Shown here piece by piece: positions 44,907-53,339 of a DNA stretch of 64,000 bases. The position numbers and the translations under genes are program-made. Each line of letters begins with the position of its first letter. Positions within the stretch are counted from its first letter, which is position 1. The notes below the pieces were generated by a model. The model saw nothing but the letters and a program-made list of their open reading frames with translations. It was not told the origin of the DNA and searched no databases. Location of the stretch: assembly GCA_947626945.1 (NCBI GenBank), contig CANQUC010000004.1, positions 1-64,000 on the forward strand. Direction: 5' to 3'. This DNA is from an uncultured Lachnospiraceae bacterium (GTDB taxonomy: Bacteria; Bacillota; Clostridia; Lachnospirales; Lachnospiraceae).

Positions 44907-44950
44907 ATAAAAAAGGACCCTGCCGTCTGATCCTGTCAGCAGCAAGGTCC
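44907..44950 (-). terminator. Terminator of the J-domain operon, embedded in the gene end
   Basis: GGACCTTGC pairs with GCAGGGTCC (44942-44950 with 44915-44923), followed by T6 on the minus strand. The upstream arm lies within the last codons of the J-domain gene. Confidence 0.7.
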
Positions 44951-45580
44951 CGGAAAACCGCAGCACATGGAAAACGCCATCAGGTTGCAGCACATATCTT
45001 CCATTCCGCCCTGAGGCCGCCCATAGCCGTAGCCCTGGGTCTGGTACCATCCTCCCCCGTTTTGAATACGCTGCAAAAGCGCCTGATACTGATAGTTGCC
45101 CGGCTCCATGGCGGCAGCCCGCTTTGCGCTTTCCAGCGCCTGTGCCTGATTGCCAAGACCCACGCTGGCGGCGGCATGGACAAAATACCACTGAGCCGTG
45201 CGGTTGGAAAACTGGTTCAGGATATTCATGGCCTCCTGATAATGACCGTTGTTTACATAATTCAGCGCTGCCTGAAGCCGGAGATCCTCTTCCGACATAT
45301 TTTGAGTGGCTGTCCGGCCGCCAAAACCGCCAAAGCCTCCAAACCCGCCATAGCCGCCCTGGCCGTAGCTGCCCTGGCTATAGCTCTCTCCGCGCTCCCG
45401 CATTTTCATGATCTGATCATATGCCGTCTGTACCTGCTTGAACTTTTCCTCCGCAAGCTCCGGGTGAGGATTGTTGATATTGGCATCGGGATGATACTTT
45501 CTGCTCAGTCTGCGGTATGCTTTTTTTACTTCCTCATCTGTAGCCTGGGGCGTAAGCCCAAGCACCTTATAGGGATCCAT
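44936..45580 (-). CDS. J-domain protein with Gly-rich linker, helical repeats and cysteine-rich tail
   Basis: A co-chaperone-like protein of 214 residues. The J domain occupies about 1-65, with the HPD motif at 30-32 needed to stimulate Hsp70 ATPase. A Gly/Phe/Tyr-rich linker follows (about 90-105), then TPR-like helices (LNYVNNGHYQEAMNILNQ, ALESAKRAAAMEPGNYQYQA) and a tail with seven cysteines in the last 20 residues (MCCNL, FSMCCG, GPCC). ATG 45580 has GGAGGAAG upstream. The tail could bind metal or a membrane. It overlaps the DUF5685 gene by 14 bases. Confidence 0.8.
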   Translation of the reverse strand: MDPYKVLGLTPQATDEEVKKAYRRLSRKYHPDANINNPHPELAEEKFKQVQTAYDQIMKMRERGESYSQGSYGQGGYGGFGGFGGFGGRTATQNMSEEDLRLQAALNYVNNGHYQEAMNILNQFSNRTAQWYFVHAAASVGLGNQAQALESAKRAAAMEPGNYQYQALLQRIQNGGGWYQTQGYGYGRPQGGMEDMCCNLMAFSMCCGFPGPCC

Positions 45581-46415
45581 CTTTTTTTGCTTCCTCCGCT
45601 TTTTTGGCCCGTATTCTGTCATACCGGACCCAGACTCCGGCGTACAGGATGTTCCGCAGCAGCTGGCCGTCTATGAGCACCGGCAGCTTTTCAAAGGCGT
45701 CTGCCGCCTCCGCCATCCAAATCCTCATGACGGTTTCACAGGTTTCTTCAAAATCTTTCTCACGGGAAAGCCGGAACAGCGGGTTGTAGCGTCCCTTTTT
45801 CCGGTCCTCCTCCAGATCCTCATAGGCGTCCATCAGATAAATGAACCTGCCTATGCCCATGCCCATCTTCTGCAGCTGTTCTGTCCAGACATCTTTTTGG
45901 GGAACAAACAGCTGACTCAGCATTTCTCCCATATAACCGGCCATAAGATCCAGATCCTGGCAGTTTTCTTTTTCCGCCCGCCCAAGCTTTTCAACGGCGT
46001 TTTTTACCGCCCGGCACTGTCTGGGATAACGCTTCTCCAGTTTCCGATAATGACGGGTCAGAAGCTTTGCTCCGGAAAGGGCCGCCAGGTTTTTATCATC
46101 CTGCCAGTCGTCCAGAAAATGGTGATAGGTCAGCACGACGGTCATGTCCGCCCCGTATTCTGTAAAATCCGTTTCCGTGATCAGTTTCTTTCTTGTGGGA
46201 TGAACAAAACAAAAAGCCTTTTTCCGCCGCTTTGGGCACTCATACAGGGCGGTGAGCAAAATGACCAGAAAGGTCATATCATAGCTTAAGGTCAGCTGGC
46301 CAAGCCTGCCGTACTTTTCTTTCAGCTTTTTGCAGAGCCCGCAGTAATAGCTTTGATACAGCTGATACTCCCTGACTTTCAGTTCTCCCTGATTGACGTT
46401 CACATATCCAAACAT
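45567..46415 (-). CDS. DUF5685 family protein
   Basis: A protein of 282 residues, largely helical and soluble, recognised as DUF5685 by its opening MFGYVNVNQGELKVREY and the cysteine motif YYCGLCKKL. Other features are a conserved TYHHFLDDWQDDK segment and LDLMAGYMGEMLSQLF, which recall all-helical enzymes such as prenyl synthase folds without their DDxxD pair. The function is unknown. The gene is coupled to a J-domain gene and preceded by a small hypothetical one. AAGGAG lies 12 bases before ATG 46415. Confidence 0.75.
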   Translation of the reverse strand: MFGYVNVNQGELKVREYQLYQSYYCGLCKKLKEKYGRLGQLTLSYDMTFLVILLTALYECPKRRKKAFCFVHPTRKKLITETDFTEYGADMTVVLTYHHFLDDWQDDKNLAALSGAKLLTRHYRKLEKRYPRQCRAVKNAVEKLGRAEKENCQDLDLMAGYMGEMLSQLFVPQKDVWTEQLQKMGMGIGRFIYLMDAYEDLEEDRKKGRYNPLFRLSREKDFEETCETVMRIWMAEAADAFEKLPVLIDGQLLRNILYAGVWVRYDRIRAKKAEEAKKDGSL

Positions 46416-46421
46416 GGGATG

Positions 46422-46649
46422 TCAGTACTCCTTCTGCACCTGATCTGCCCGCAGATCATAGGTGTCCAGAAACTCCCCAAGCGCCTCCTCGGAGTTGACC
46501 AGCATAATTTCCTGAAACTTTCCGGTTTCTTTGTTTTTAAAACCGGCAGTCTTTTCTCCCGTGCAGATACTGACTCTGATCACGGGCTCCAGAAGCGCCC
46601 GGTCAAAAGACCGCTTTTCAACCTGTTTTTTTCTTTTTTTGAAGAGCAT
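46422..46649 (-). CDS. Small conserved-looking hypothetical protein
   Basis: A soluble protein of 75 residues with a very basic N-terminus (LFKKRKKQVEKRSFD), then alternating beta-like and helical stretches: RVSICTGEKTAGF, FQEIMLVNSEEAL, LGEFLDTYDL. I do not recognise it. It ends six bases before the DUF5685 start, so these genes are almost surely co-transcribed. A weak TAAAGT box near 46685-46695 on the minus strand could be the operon promoter. ATG 46649 fits better than upstream in-frame starts. Confidence 0.6.
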   Translation of the reverse strand: MLFKKRKKQVEKRSFDRALLEPVIRVSICTGEKTAGFKNKETGKFQEIMLVNSEEALGEFLDTYDLRADQVQKEY

Positions 46650-46737
46650 GATTTTGGTTCCCCGTCTTTCCCACAAGATCCAACTACACTTTACCAAAAA
46701 ACCGCCGTAATTTAAAGAGATTTTTTCTTTTTTCCCA

Positions 46738-47919
46738 TTACGCCCGTCTTCTCCTGCTGTTTCTTTCCAGCAGATTGGTAAGGGCTACAAACAGTGCCGC
46801 AAAAAGCAGGATCACCGCTCCGTTGATCAGAAGAGGCTTTATGGAAGCAGCGTCTACCGTCTCCATCTTCCGGATCAGTTCGTTATTTTGAATGAACCAG
46901 TAGGAAGGAAGCAGATGGGCCGCTTTCAGCACTCCCTCAGGCAGCCATTGTACCGGCACAAAAGCGCCGCACAGAAAACTGGAGCCAAGAGCCACCACAT
47001 TGATCACGCCGCTTAGAGCTTCCTTGCCGGGGACCAGGTTTCCGATCAGGAATCCCACCGACAGGGCGCAGCAGGCAAATACAAAGGAGTTGGCCATATA
47101 GCAGAGTCCGTGCTTTGTAAACATGACGTCTTTGATCAGTACCATGCTGATCAGCACATACAGTCCCCAGAGCAGCAGCGTGAACAGACTGTTTGCCAGC
47201 AGCAGACGACGGTTCAGGATTCGATAGTTCATGCCGCTGACCACGGTGCGCCTGTGAATCTGTTTGCCGCGAAAGCTGCTCAGGATCATGGCGATGGCGT
47301 AAACGCATCCGGCCAGAAGACTGTAGTTGGCAAAATTATAATAAAAGGTTGCTCCGGAAAGGGCTTCCGAATCCATACTTCCGGCAGCGGTTGCCGGAAC
47401 CGTTTCCCACAAGATCTCCCTTGCCCGCTTTATAAGCTCTTTTTCGGAATAACCTGCCTGCTGCAGGGTTCCGGCCGTTTCCAGAAAACGCTCCAGCTGC
47501 ATTTCCACATAAGAAGCCTCTGCATCCTTCGTTGATCTGACCGCGAGGGCCGGGCGCTTTCCATCCAGAAAGTCGCTGCCAAATCCCTCCGGGATCCGGA
47601 TGATCATGGCCACATCCCGGTAAAACAGGGCGTCTTCCACCGCCTCATCTTCCTGTGGATCCCCTCCGGAGCCCCCGTCTTTCAAGACAGGCTTCCTGAT
47701 ATTGGCATACTCTTCAAGGTAATCACGCAAAAGGGCGGACAGCCCGGTTTCTTCCTCTTCTCCAAATACATAAATGTCCGGCCTGCTTGCCGAAAAACCG
47801 ACGGCATTGTCCTTTGTCTTAAAATTGAAGCAGGCAAACCCAAGCAGGATCGCCGTAAATAAGATCACCACTCCGCTGTATTTTTTCAGAACCTGAAAAT
47901 AGGTTTTCAAGATAAGCAT
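46738..47919 (-). CDS. ABC-2 type transporter permease
   Basis: A membrane protein of 393 residues with the ABC-2 export permease layout: one N-terminal helix (about 16-31), an extracytoplasmic domain of about 150 residues, then five to six helices from about residue 195, ending in a basic tail. AGGAGG precedes ATG 47919. It pairs with the next permease and the ATPase upstream to form a heteromeric exporter. The substrate is unknown; drugs, peptides or envelope precursors are typical. Confidence 0.85.
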   Translation of the reverse strand: MLILKTYFQVLKKYSGVVILFTAILLGFACFNFKTKDNAVGFSASRPDIYVFGEEEETGLSALLRDYLEEYANIRKPVLKDGGSGGDPQEDEAVEDALFYRDVAMIIRIPEGFGSDFLDGKRPALAVRSTKDAEASYVEMQLERFLETAGTLQQAGYSEKELIKRAREILWETVPATAAGSMDSEALSGATFYYNFANYSLLAGCVYAIAMILSSFRGKQIHRRTVVSGMNYRILNRRLLLANSLFTLLLWGLYVLISMVLIKDVMFTKHGLCYMANSFVFACCALSVGFLIGNLVPGKEALSGVINVVALGSSFLCGAFVPVQWLPEGVLKAAHLLPSYWFIQNNELIRKMETVDAASIKPLLINGAVILLFAALFVALTNLLERNSRRRRA

Positions 47920-47930
47920 TCCGGGCCTCC

Positions 47931-49136
47931 TTAAAGACTTTTGTAGGTCTGGCGCTTCAGCGACCAGACGGAAAGCAGGATCATCAAAAGGGAAAACAGC
48001 AGCAGACTGCCTATATTCAGCCAGTACCGGTTCAGGGTATCATAATAATACAGCGCGTAAAATCCGTCGGTGATCATCGCCGCCGGATTGATCCGATTGA
48101 GCAGCGGGATATTTTTGTCTACCAGATATTTCATGGTGATTCCCATCATGCCTGACAAAAAGCAGCCCAGCATGGTCACGGAAATGATGACGCCGATTTT
48201 TGTGTTTTCGCTTGCTTTTACAAGAGCGCCCACGGCAATGCCCACACACAGGCCGCAGAAACTGCCCGTAAGCGCCAGAAACAGCACGGGAAGAATCTGC
48301 CTGCCGAAATCCACTTTCAGCCCAAACACCAGAAAAGCAAACAGGATCCCAAGGCCAAGAAGCTGTACCACATAGCTGGCGCAGACGCCGCTAAAAATCA
48401 GTCTGCCCTTTCCTGCCGGGCTGACGCTGATGCGCATTCCCTTCCTGCTCATATTGGCAAGCATACTGTTGACGGCGTACATGCCGATGGTGGCGCTGTA
48501 AAGGCATGCCATGGCGATCAGAGTATAATATTCAATTACCGTATACCCAAGATGATCCCCGGATCGGTCCTGAATGTTGGGATTCTCCTGCTTCAGGCCC
48601 TCCAGCACCTTTTCCGCCCTTTCCCGGGCCTCCTCAGGAGATGAAATCCCGGACAGGGCTTTCTGCATTGCGGGAGAATCTGTTACGGCCTGAGAAAGTC
48701 TGGCCTGCTGGAGGATCTGGCTGATCACCTGCTGAAAGATGGTCTGTTCCGTTCCGTTTTCCCGGACCACCACCTGCGGCTCTTTGCCAAGAAGCAGATA
48801 TCCGCGGATCTTGTCCTGATCCAGCAGCTTCTTTGCCTTGCTTTCGGTAACATACTCCATATCAAACAGCCGGTCCGGATCATTCTCCTTGCTCAGGCTT
48901 TTTACAGTTTCCTCCAGAATCTCCCCGGCCGGGTTTTCTCCCTGACCGGCCGCCTGCCCGGCCTCTTCCTTTACAAGGGCAATGGGGATCACCTGCAGTT
49001 TTTCGTCTTTTTCAATGTTGGAAAAGGCAAGGTAAAACAGCAGTCCCAGGATTACCGGGAAAGCGTAGGTCCAGAAGATCAGCATCCGGTTTTTTAACAG
49101 ATATTTCAGGGTATACCTGAAGTTGTGAGCAAACAT
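47931..49136 (-). CDS. ABC-2 type transporter permease
   Basis: A protein of 401 residues with the same topology as its downstream neighbour: an N-terminal helix (LIFWTYAFPVILGLLFYLAF), an extracytoplasmic coil-rich domain to about 195, then a bundle of helices. The two permeases are diverged and likely form a heterodimer. Its ATG coincides with the end of the ATPase gene (the G of the ATG region overlaps the stop), so translation is coupled. Confidence 0.85.
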   Translation of the reverse strand: MFAHNFRYTLKYLLKNRMLIFWTYAFPVILGLLFYLAFSNIEKDEKLQVIPIALVKEEAGQAAGQGENPAGEILEETVKSLSKENDPDRLFDMEYVTESKAKKLLDQDKIRGYLLLGKEPQVVVRENGTEQTIFQQVISQILQQARLSQAVTDSPAMQKALSGISSPEEARERAEKVLEGLKQENPNIQDRSGDHLGYTVIEYYTLIAMACLYSATIGMYAVNSMLANMSRKGMRISVSPAGKGRLIFSGVCASYVVQLLGLGILFAFLVFGLKVDFGRQILPVLFLALTGSFCGLCVGIAVGALVKASENTKIGVIISVTMLGCFLSGMMGITMKYLVDKNIPLLNRINPAAMITDGFYALYYYDTLNRYWLNIGSLLLFSLLMILLSVWSLKRQTYKSL

Positions 49137-50074
49137 CAGTCTCTGAGCTCCTTTCCGGTCAGCTCCAGGAACACGTCGTTCAGGGTAGGCCGTTCTGAAT
49201 AGATCTTGTCATAGCGGACAGATTCCTGCTCCAGAAAGGCCAGCAGCTTTCCAAAGTTGTTTGTGCCTTCTCCGTAGATGATCGTCAACAGGTTCCTGCT
49301 GCGGGTCACTTCCTTTACATGCTCCAGGCCGCGGATGGCCTCCACCTGACGGTCCTCGATCTTTTTCAGCTCCACCGTGACCTTTTCCTCAATTCCGGTA
49401 AGCTCTTTCAGTTCTTCATTGGTGCCCTCCGCGATGATTTTTCCCCGGTCCAGAATGATGATCCGGTCGCAGAGCTGTTCCACCTCTTCCATGTAATGAG
49501 TGGTATAAACTACGGTGGCGCCCCGTTCCCGCAAAACGCGGATCCCGTCCAGAATGCTGTTGCGGCTCTGGGGATCCACCGCCACCGTCGGCTCGTCCAG
49601 AAAGATCAGGCGGGGTCTGTGGGCAATGCCGCAGGCAATGTTCAGACGCCTCAGAAGCCCTCCCGACAGCTGCTTAGGATAAAATTTTACAAATTCCTCC
49701 AGCCCGGTCAGCTCCACCGCTTCCTGTACATACTGCTTCCGCAGGGCTTTCTCCTTTATATACAGTCCGCAGAAATAATCGATATTGTCCCTGACGGTCA
49801 GTTCTTCAAACACCGCCACATCCTGAAATACCACGCCGATCTGTTTTTTGATCTCATAGGCGTCCGGCGTCATGTCCTGTCCGAAAATGCGGATCCTGCC
49901 CCGGTCATAATGAAGCAGGGACAGCAAACAGTTGATGGTGGTAGATTTTCCGCTTCCGTTTGGCCCCAGAAGGCCCAGGATCTCCCCCTCCTCCACAAAA
50001 AAGGAAAGATTGTCCACCGCCTTCAGTTCCTGATAGGTCTTTGTCAGATTCTCCACCTCAATGATTTTCTTCAT
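49136..50074 (-). CDS. ABC transporter ATP-binding protein (ABC-2 exporter)
   Basis: A cytoplasmic ATPase of 312 residues. Walker A LGPNGSGKST at about 38-47, the Q loop VVFQD, a signature LSGGLLRR that is a variant of the usual LSGGQ, Walker B LIFLDEPTVAVDP and the H loop YTTHY are in order. A C-terminal regulatory extension of about 90 residues is typical of daunorubicin-type exporters. ATG 50074 follows AAAGGGGAAAGAGG. It is the first gene of the exporter operon. Confidence 0.92.
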   Translation of the reverse strand: MKKIIEVENLTKTYQELKAVDNLSFFVEEGEILGLLGPNGSGKSTTINCLLSLLHYDRGRIRIFGQDMTPDAYEIKKQIGVVFQDVAVFEELTVRDNIDYFCGLYIKEKALRKQYVQEAVELTGLEEFVKFYPKQLSGGLLRRLNIACGIAHRPRLIFLDEPTVAVDPQSRNSILDGIRVLRERGATVVYTTHYMEEVEQLCDRIIILDRGKIIAEGTNEELKELTGIEEKVTVELKKIEDRQVEAIRGLEHVKEVTRSRNLLTIIYGEGTNNFGKLLAFLEQESVRYDKIYSERPTLNDVFLELTGKELRD

Positions 50075-50184
50075 CCTCTTTCCCCTTTCCAAATACCGCC
50101 GTTGGCCCCGGAACAGGTGCGTAATCATCTCTCTCCTGTTCCTCCGTAAAGCCGCAGATTCTGCCTACAGGCACAAACGTTCTA

Positions 50185-50223
50185 TGTCAAATGTTATTTT
50201 ACCTGATTTTCTCTTTCTGTCAA
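50185..50223 (-). promoter_or_regulatory. Promoter region of the ABC-2 exporter operon
   Basis: On the minus strand TTGACA (50218-50223), 16 bases, TAAAAT (50196-50201). A second TTGACA at 50185-50190 lies just downstream. The 306 bases between the exporter ATPase and the esterase gene hold this promoter, the esterase promoter, and nothing else I can identify. Confidence 0.55.
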
Positions 50224-50292
50224 GTATCCGGGCCCGTCTGCCGGATCCGAAAGCCTGTTGCCCGGAATTGCCAAACTTCCCTTTAAAAAAGC

Positions 50293-50321
50293 TTGTTTTT
50301 CTGCGCTTCATTTTGTATAAT
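50293..50321 (+). promoter_or_regulatory. Promoter of the esterase-fucosidase operon
   Basis: TTGTTT (50293-50298), a 17-base spacer and a perfect TATAAT (50316-50321), 59 bases before the esterase ATG. Confidence 0.65.
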
Positions 50322-50380
50322 GATGCTTAATTGATGGGTTGTATTTTTCCCGTTATGTTCTGAAAGGAATGGTGACTGAT

Positions 50381-51769
50381 ATGCACGGCGTATTTATTGA
50401 AAAAGGCCTGTCTGACTGGCAGATCATCCAGCACTGTCAGGGAAAAGCCCAAATCACCCTGTCCGGCAGCTGGATCGTGCCGAAAGACGCCATCAAGCAG
50501 GGAGTCCGGATGGCGGAGCCCATGATCCGCGTTTTGTCCGAGGAGGACAACACCCAGATCATTCCCTGGCAGATGGCAGAAAGCAAAGCGGATGACCCCC
50601 AGGGCTACCGGGGCACCTGGAATGCCACGCTGACTGTTCCCGCAGGGGGACTGTACCGGATCGAGACCGGTCTGAAAACGACCGCTGTCCGGCCCGGCCT
50701 TGTATGGGTCTTCCGGGGCGATACCCGCTTTCATTTCGGAGTGGGAGACGTGTTTCTGATCGGAGGCCAGTCCAACGCGGCAGGCTACGGCAAAGACACC
50801 GCCTATGATCCTCCGGAGCTTGGCGTACATATTTACCGGAACCGCCGAAGCTGGGACCTGGCTTCCCATCCTCTGAATGAGTCTACCTACAATGCCGACG
50901 CGGAAAACGCGGAGATGGGCGTCTCCGGAAGTTCTCCCTATCTTGCTTTCGGCAAGCAGTTCCGAAAGCTGTCTCATTATCCCGTAGGGCTTATCGCCAC
51001 CGCAAAGGGCGGGATGCCCATGAAAAAATGGGAACCCGGCAGAGGGGGTCTTTACCGAAATATGCTGGAGCAGGCAAAGGCCTGCGGGCCTATTGCAGGC
51101 GTGCTCTGGTATCAGGGATGCAGCGACACCGACCATAAGGCTTCGGAATTCAAAGAACGATATTATACGATGATCGAGCAGTTCCGCAAGGATCTGGGCT
51201 ACCCTGTGAAGTTCTTTACTTTTCAGCTGAACCGGCAGATCACCGGAGAAGACGACCACGCCTGGGGCGTTGTGCGGGAGGCCCAGCGCACGGCTGCCCA
51301 TGACCTTCCCGACGTTTACATCCTGCCCACCATCAACGGCGGACTGTCCGACGCCATTCACAACAGCTGCCATACCTGTGTTCTTCTGGGAGAGCGGCTG
51401 GCGCGCCAGTGCGGTCATGTGCTTTACGGCACACCGGCCTATTTCGCGCCGGAGATCACCGACGCGGTACAGGAAGATGGCCGGCTGCGTCTTCGCTTTG
51501 CCCATGTGAACTCCGGATTTATCATTACCGGAGACAGCCAGAAGGACTGCGGATTTACCCTGATGGATCAGGATCAGAATGTGCTTCCTTTCCAGGGGAT
51601 CAGCACGGATCCGTCGGATCCCGCTTCCATCCTGATCGCCCTGAAAGAGCCGCTTCCCACGGGAGCGACAGTATCTTTCGGCTGGCAGGCCAACCCTGTG
51701 GCCTTTCCCCTGATGGACGAGGAGACATACCTGCCCCCTCTGTCCTTTTATCAATACCCTATCGCCTAG
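50381..51769 (+). CDS. SGNH-type carbohydrate esterase (sialate O-acetylesterase-like)
   Basis: A protein of 462 residues without a signal peptide. The SGNH hydrolase core has the nucleophile Ser in FLIGGQSNAAGYG, the Gly/Asn oxyanion elements, and AGVLWYQGCSDT, the pattern of 9-O-acetylesterase-like enzymes (DUF303/SASA family). A jelly-roll-like N-terminal part and a C-terminal beta domain flank it. It probably removes acetyl groups from sugars before the fucosidase or other glycosidases act. Sialic acid itself is only one possible substrate. ATG 50381 has AAAGGA 12 bases upstream. Confidence 0.8.
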   Translation: MHGVFIEKGLSDWQIIQHCQGKAQITLSGSWIVPKDAIKQGVRMAEPMIRVLSEEDNTQIIPWQMAESKADDPQGYRGTWNATLTVPAGGLYRIETGLKTTAVRPGLVWVFRGDTRFHFGVGDVFLIGGQSNAAGYGKDTAYDPPELGVHIYRNRRSWDLASHPLNESTYNADAENAEMGVSGSSPYLAFGKQFRKLSHYPVGLIATAKGGMPMKKWEPGRGGLYRNMLEQAKACGPIAGVLWYQGCSDTDHKASEFKERYYTMIEQFRKDLGYPVKFFTFQLNRQITGEDDHAWGVVREAQRTAAHDLPDVYILPTINGGLSDAIHNSCHTCVLLGERLARQCGHVLYGTPAYFAPEITDAVQEDGRLRLRFAHVNSGFIITGDSQKDCGFTLMDQDQNVLPFQGISTDPSDPASILIALKEPLPTGATVSFGWQANPVAFPLMDEETYLPPLSFYQYPIA

Positions 51770-51793
51770 GGTTCAGAAAGGATCTTATTTTTC

Positions 51794-53224
51794 ATGATGA
51801 ACAGCAAGCAAGACTGGACAGAACTGTACCGTCAGGCTCCCGACTGGTTTCGGGACGCCAAGTTCGGCCTGTTCTTCCACTGGGGACCTTACAGTGTTCC
51901 CGCCTACAAGAATGAATGGTACTCCAGAAACATGTATGCGAAAGGAAACGGCATCAACCTTTACCATGAGCAGACCTACGGCCCTGTCAGCAAGTTTGGC
52001 TATAAAGATTTTTATGACGGTATGACCGGAGACCGGTTTGACCCGGAAGAATGGGCTGACATGACAGTGCGTTCCGGCGCCCGCTATGCCGGGCCCGTTA
52101 CCGAGCACTCCGACAATTTTTCTCTCTGGAACAGCAGGGTCAATCCCATCAACTGCGTCAATTACGGCCCCAAACGGGATGTGCTTGGAGAATGCGCCCG
52201 CGCTTTCCGCAAGCGGGGGATCCGTCTTCTGACCACGTTCCATCACCAGTGGCTGTGGGGATGGTTTATGTCTTCCGACCCGGACGCGGACGTGTACGAT
52301 CCGGCAAACGAGATCTACTACGGCAAGTCTCTCCCGCTGGAAACCAACCGGTACGCCCCCTACAGACTGCCTGACGAGGCGTTCAACAAAATGTGGATCG
52401 ACAAGGTAATGGAAGTGGTGGACAACTATGATCCGGATCTGGTCTACTTTGACAGCCGTACCAACATCATCTCCGAAAAATACCGCTGGGAGGCGGTTTC
52501 CCATATGTATGGGAAAAAGAAAGACCTGATCCTCTCCCACAAACAGGAAGATTTTCCGGAGAATGTGGGGATTCTGGATATTGAATGCGGCGCGTTTGAA
52601 GAGATCAAGCCTTTCCCCTGGCAGACAGACGACCGGCTGGAGGACAATGTGACCTGGTGCATGGTGCAGGATCCCAAATATAAATCGGCTACCCGCATCA
52701 TCCATCAGCTTTGCGATATCGTATCCAAAAACGGAAACCTGCTGCTGAACGTAGGGCCCTATGCTGACGGATCTTTCCATGAAGACGCCAAAAGGATCCT
52801 GTTTGAGATCGGCGACTGGTTAAAGATAAACGGCGAGGCCATTTACGGCACCCGCCCGTTTGTGATCTCCGGGGAAGGCCCCAGCACTGTAAAGGATGTG
52901 GATTACAACATCGATATGGTCAATGCCCAGCTGGAAAACCAGGCGGGGGACGCGGGGGACGTGAGCCTTACCACATTTACGGATGAGGATTTCCGCTTTA
53001 CCACCAAAGGCTCCACGCTCTACGCCATTGCAATGGGATGGCCCAAAGACCGTACCCTCCGCATCCACACGTTAAAAGCAGGCGGAAACAAAGACCACAT
53101 CCGCTCCGTAACGCTGCTGGCCTCCGGGCAGTCCCTTTCTTTTGACCAGACGGACACGGAGCTTATCGTCCGGCTGCCGGAAAAGAAACCATGCGATCAC
53201 GCCTACGCGCTGAAGATTGAATAA
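51794..53224 (+). CDS. Alpha-L-fucosidase, GH29
   Basis: An enzyme of 476 residues. The GH29 opening WFRDAKFGLFFHWGPYSVPA, the substrate segment GPVTEHSDNFSLWNS with His, HHQW at about 150-153, and the nucleophile Asp at about 220 in DLVYFDSRTN are present. The NLLLNVGP segment and C-terminal beta domain match as well. The context of the nucleophile (Tyr-Phe-Asp-Ser) differs a little from the common Phe-Asp-Gly. No signal peptide, so it acts on imported glycans. AAAGGA lies 12 bases or more upstream of ATG 51794. It follows the esterase by 24 bases. Confidence 0.9.
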   Translation: MMNSKQDWTELYRQAPDWFRDAKFGLFFHWGPYSVPAYKNEWYSRNMYAKGNGINLYHEQTYGPVSKFGYKDFYDGMTGDRFDPEEWADMTVRSGARYAGPVTEHSDNFSLWNSRVNPINCVNYGPKRDVLGECARAFRKRGIRLLTTFHHQWLWGWFMSSDPDADVYDPANEIYYGKSLPLETNRYAPYRLPDEAFNKMWIDKVMEVVDNYDPDLVYFDSRTNIISEKYRWEAVSHMYGKKKDLILSHKQEDFPENVGILDIECGAFEEIKPFPWQTDDRLEDNVTWCMVQDPKYKSATRIIHQLCDIVSKNGNLLLNVGPYADGSFHEDAKRILFEIGDWLKINGEAIYGTRPFVISGEGPSTVKDVDYNIDMVNAQLENQAGDAGDVSLTTFTDEDFRFTTKGSTLYAIAMGWPKDRTLRIHTLKAGGNKDHIRSVTLLASGQSLSFDQTDTELIVRLPEKKPCDHAYALKIE

Positions 53225-53245
53225 ACAATACCAAACAGCAAAAAG

Positions 53246-53294
53246 AAGCCTTCGCAAAACAAAGAACCCCTTTTGTTTTGCGAAGGCTTTTTTA
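53246..53294 (+). terminator. Bidirectional terminator between fucosidase and sortase genes
   Basis: An 18-base perfect inverted repeat, 53246-53263 with 53272-53289, followed by a T-run on the plus strand. A-rich sequence on the left gives a T-run on the minus strand too, where the sortase operon ends. Confidence 0.85.
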
Positions 53295-53339
53295 ATTCAT
53301 GATTTTACAGGGCTTATAGCCCAAGCGGACAGCCCAAGC

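Noticed and set aside
50327-51754. Long open frame (475 codons) on the minus strand opposite the SGNH esterase
   Set aside because: It mirrors the codon pattern of the real plus-strand gene, has no ribosome binding site and no recognisable motif.
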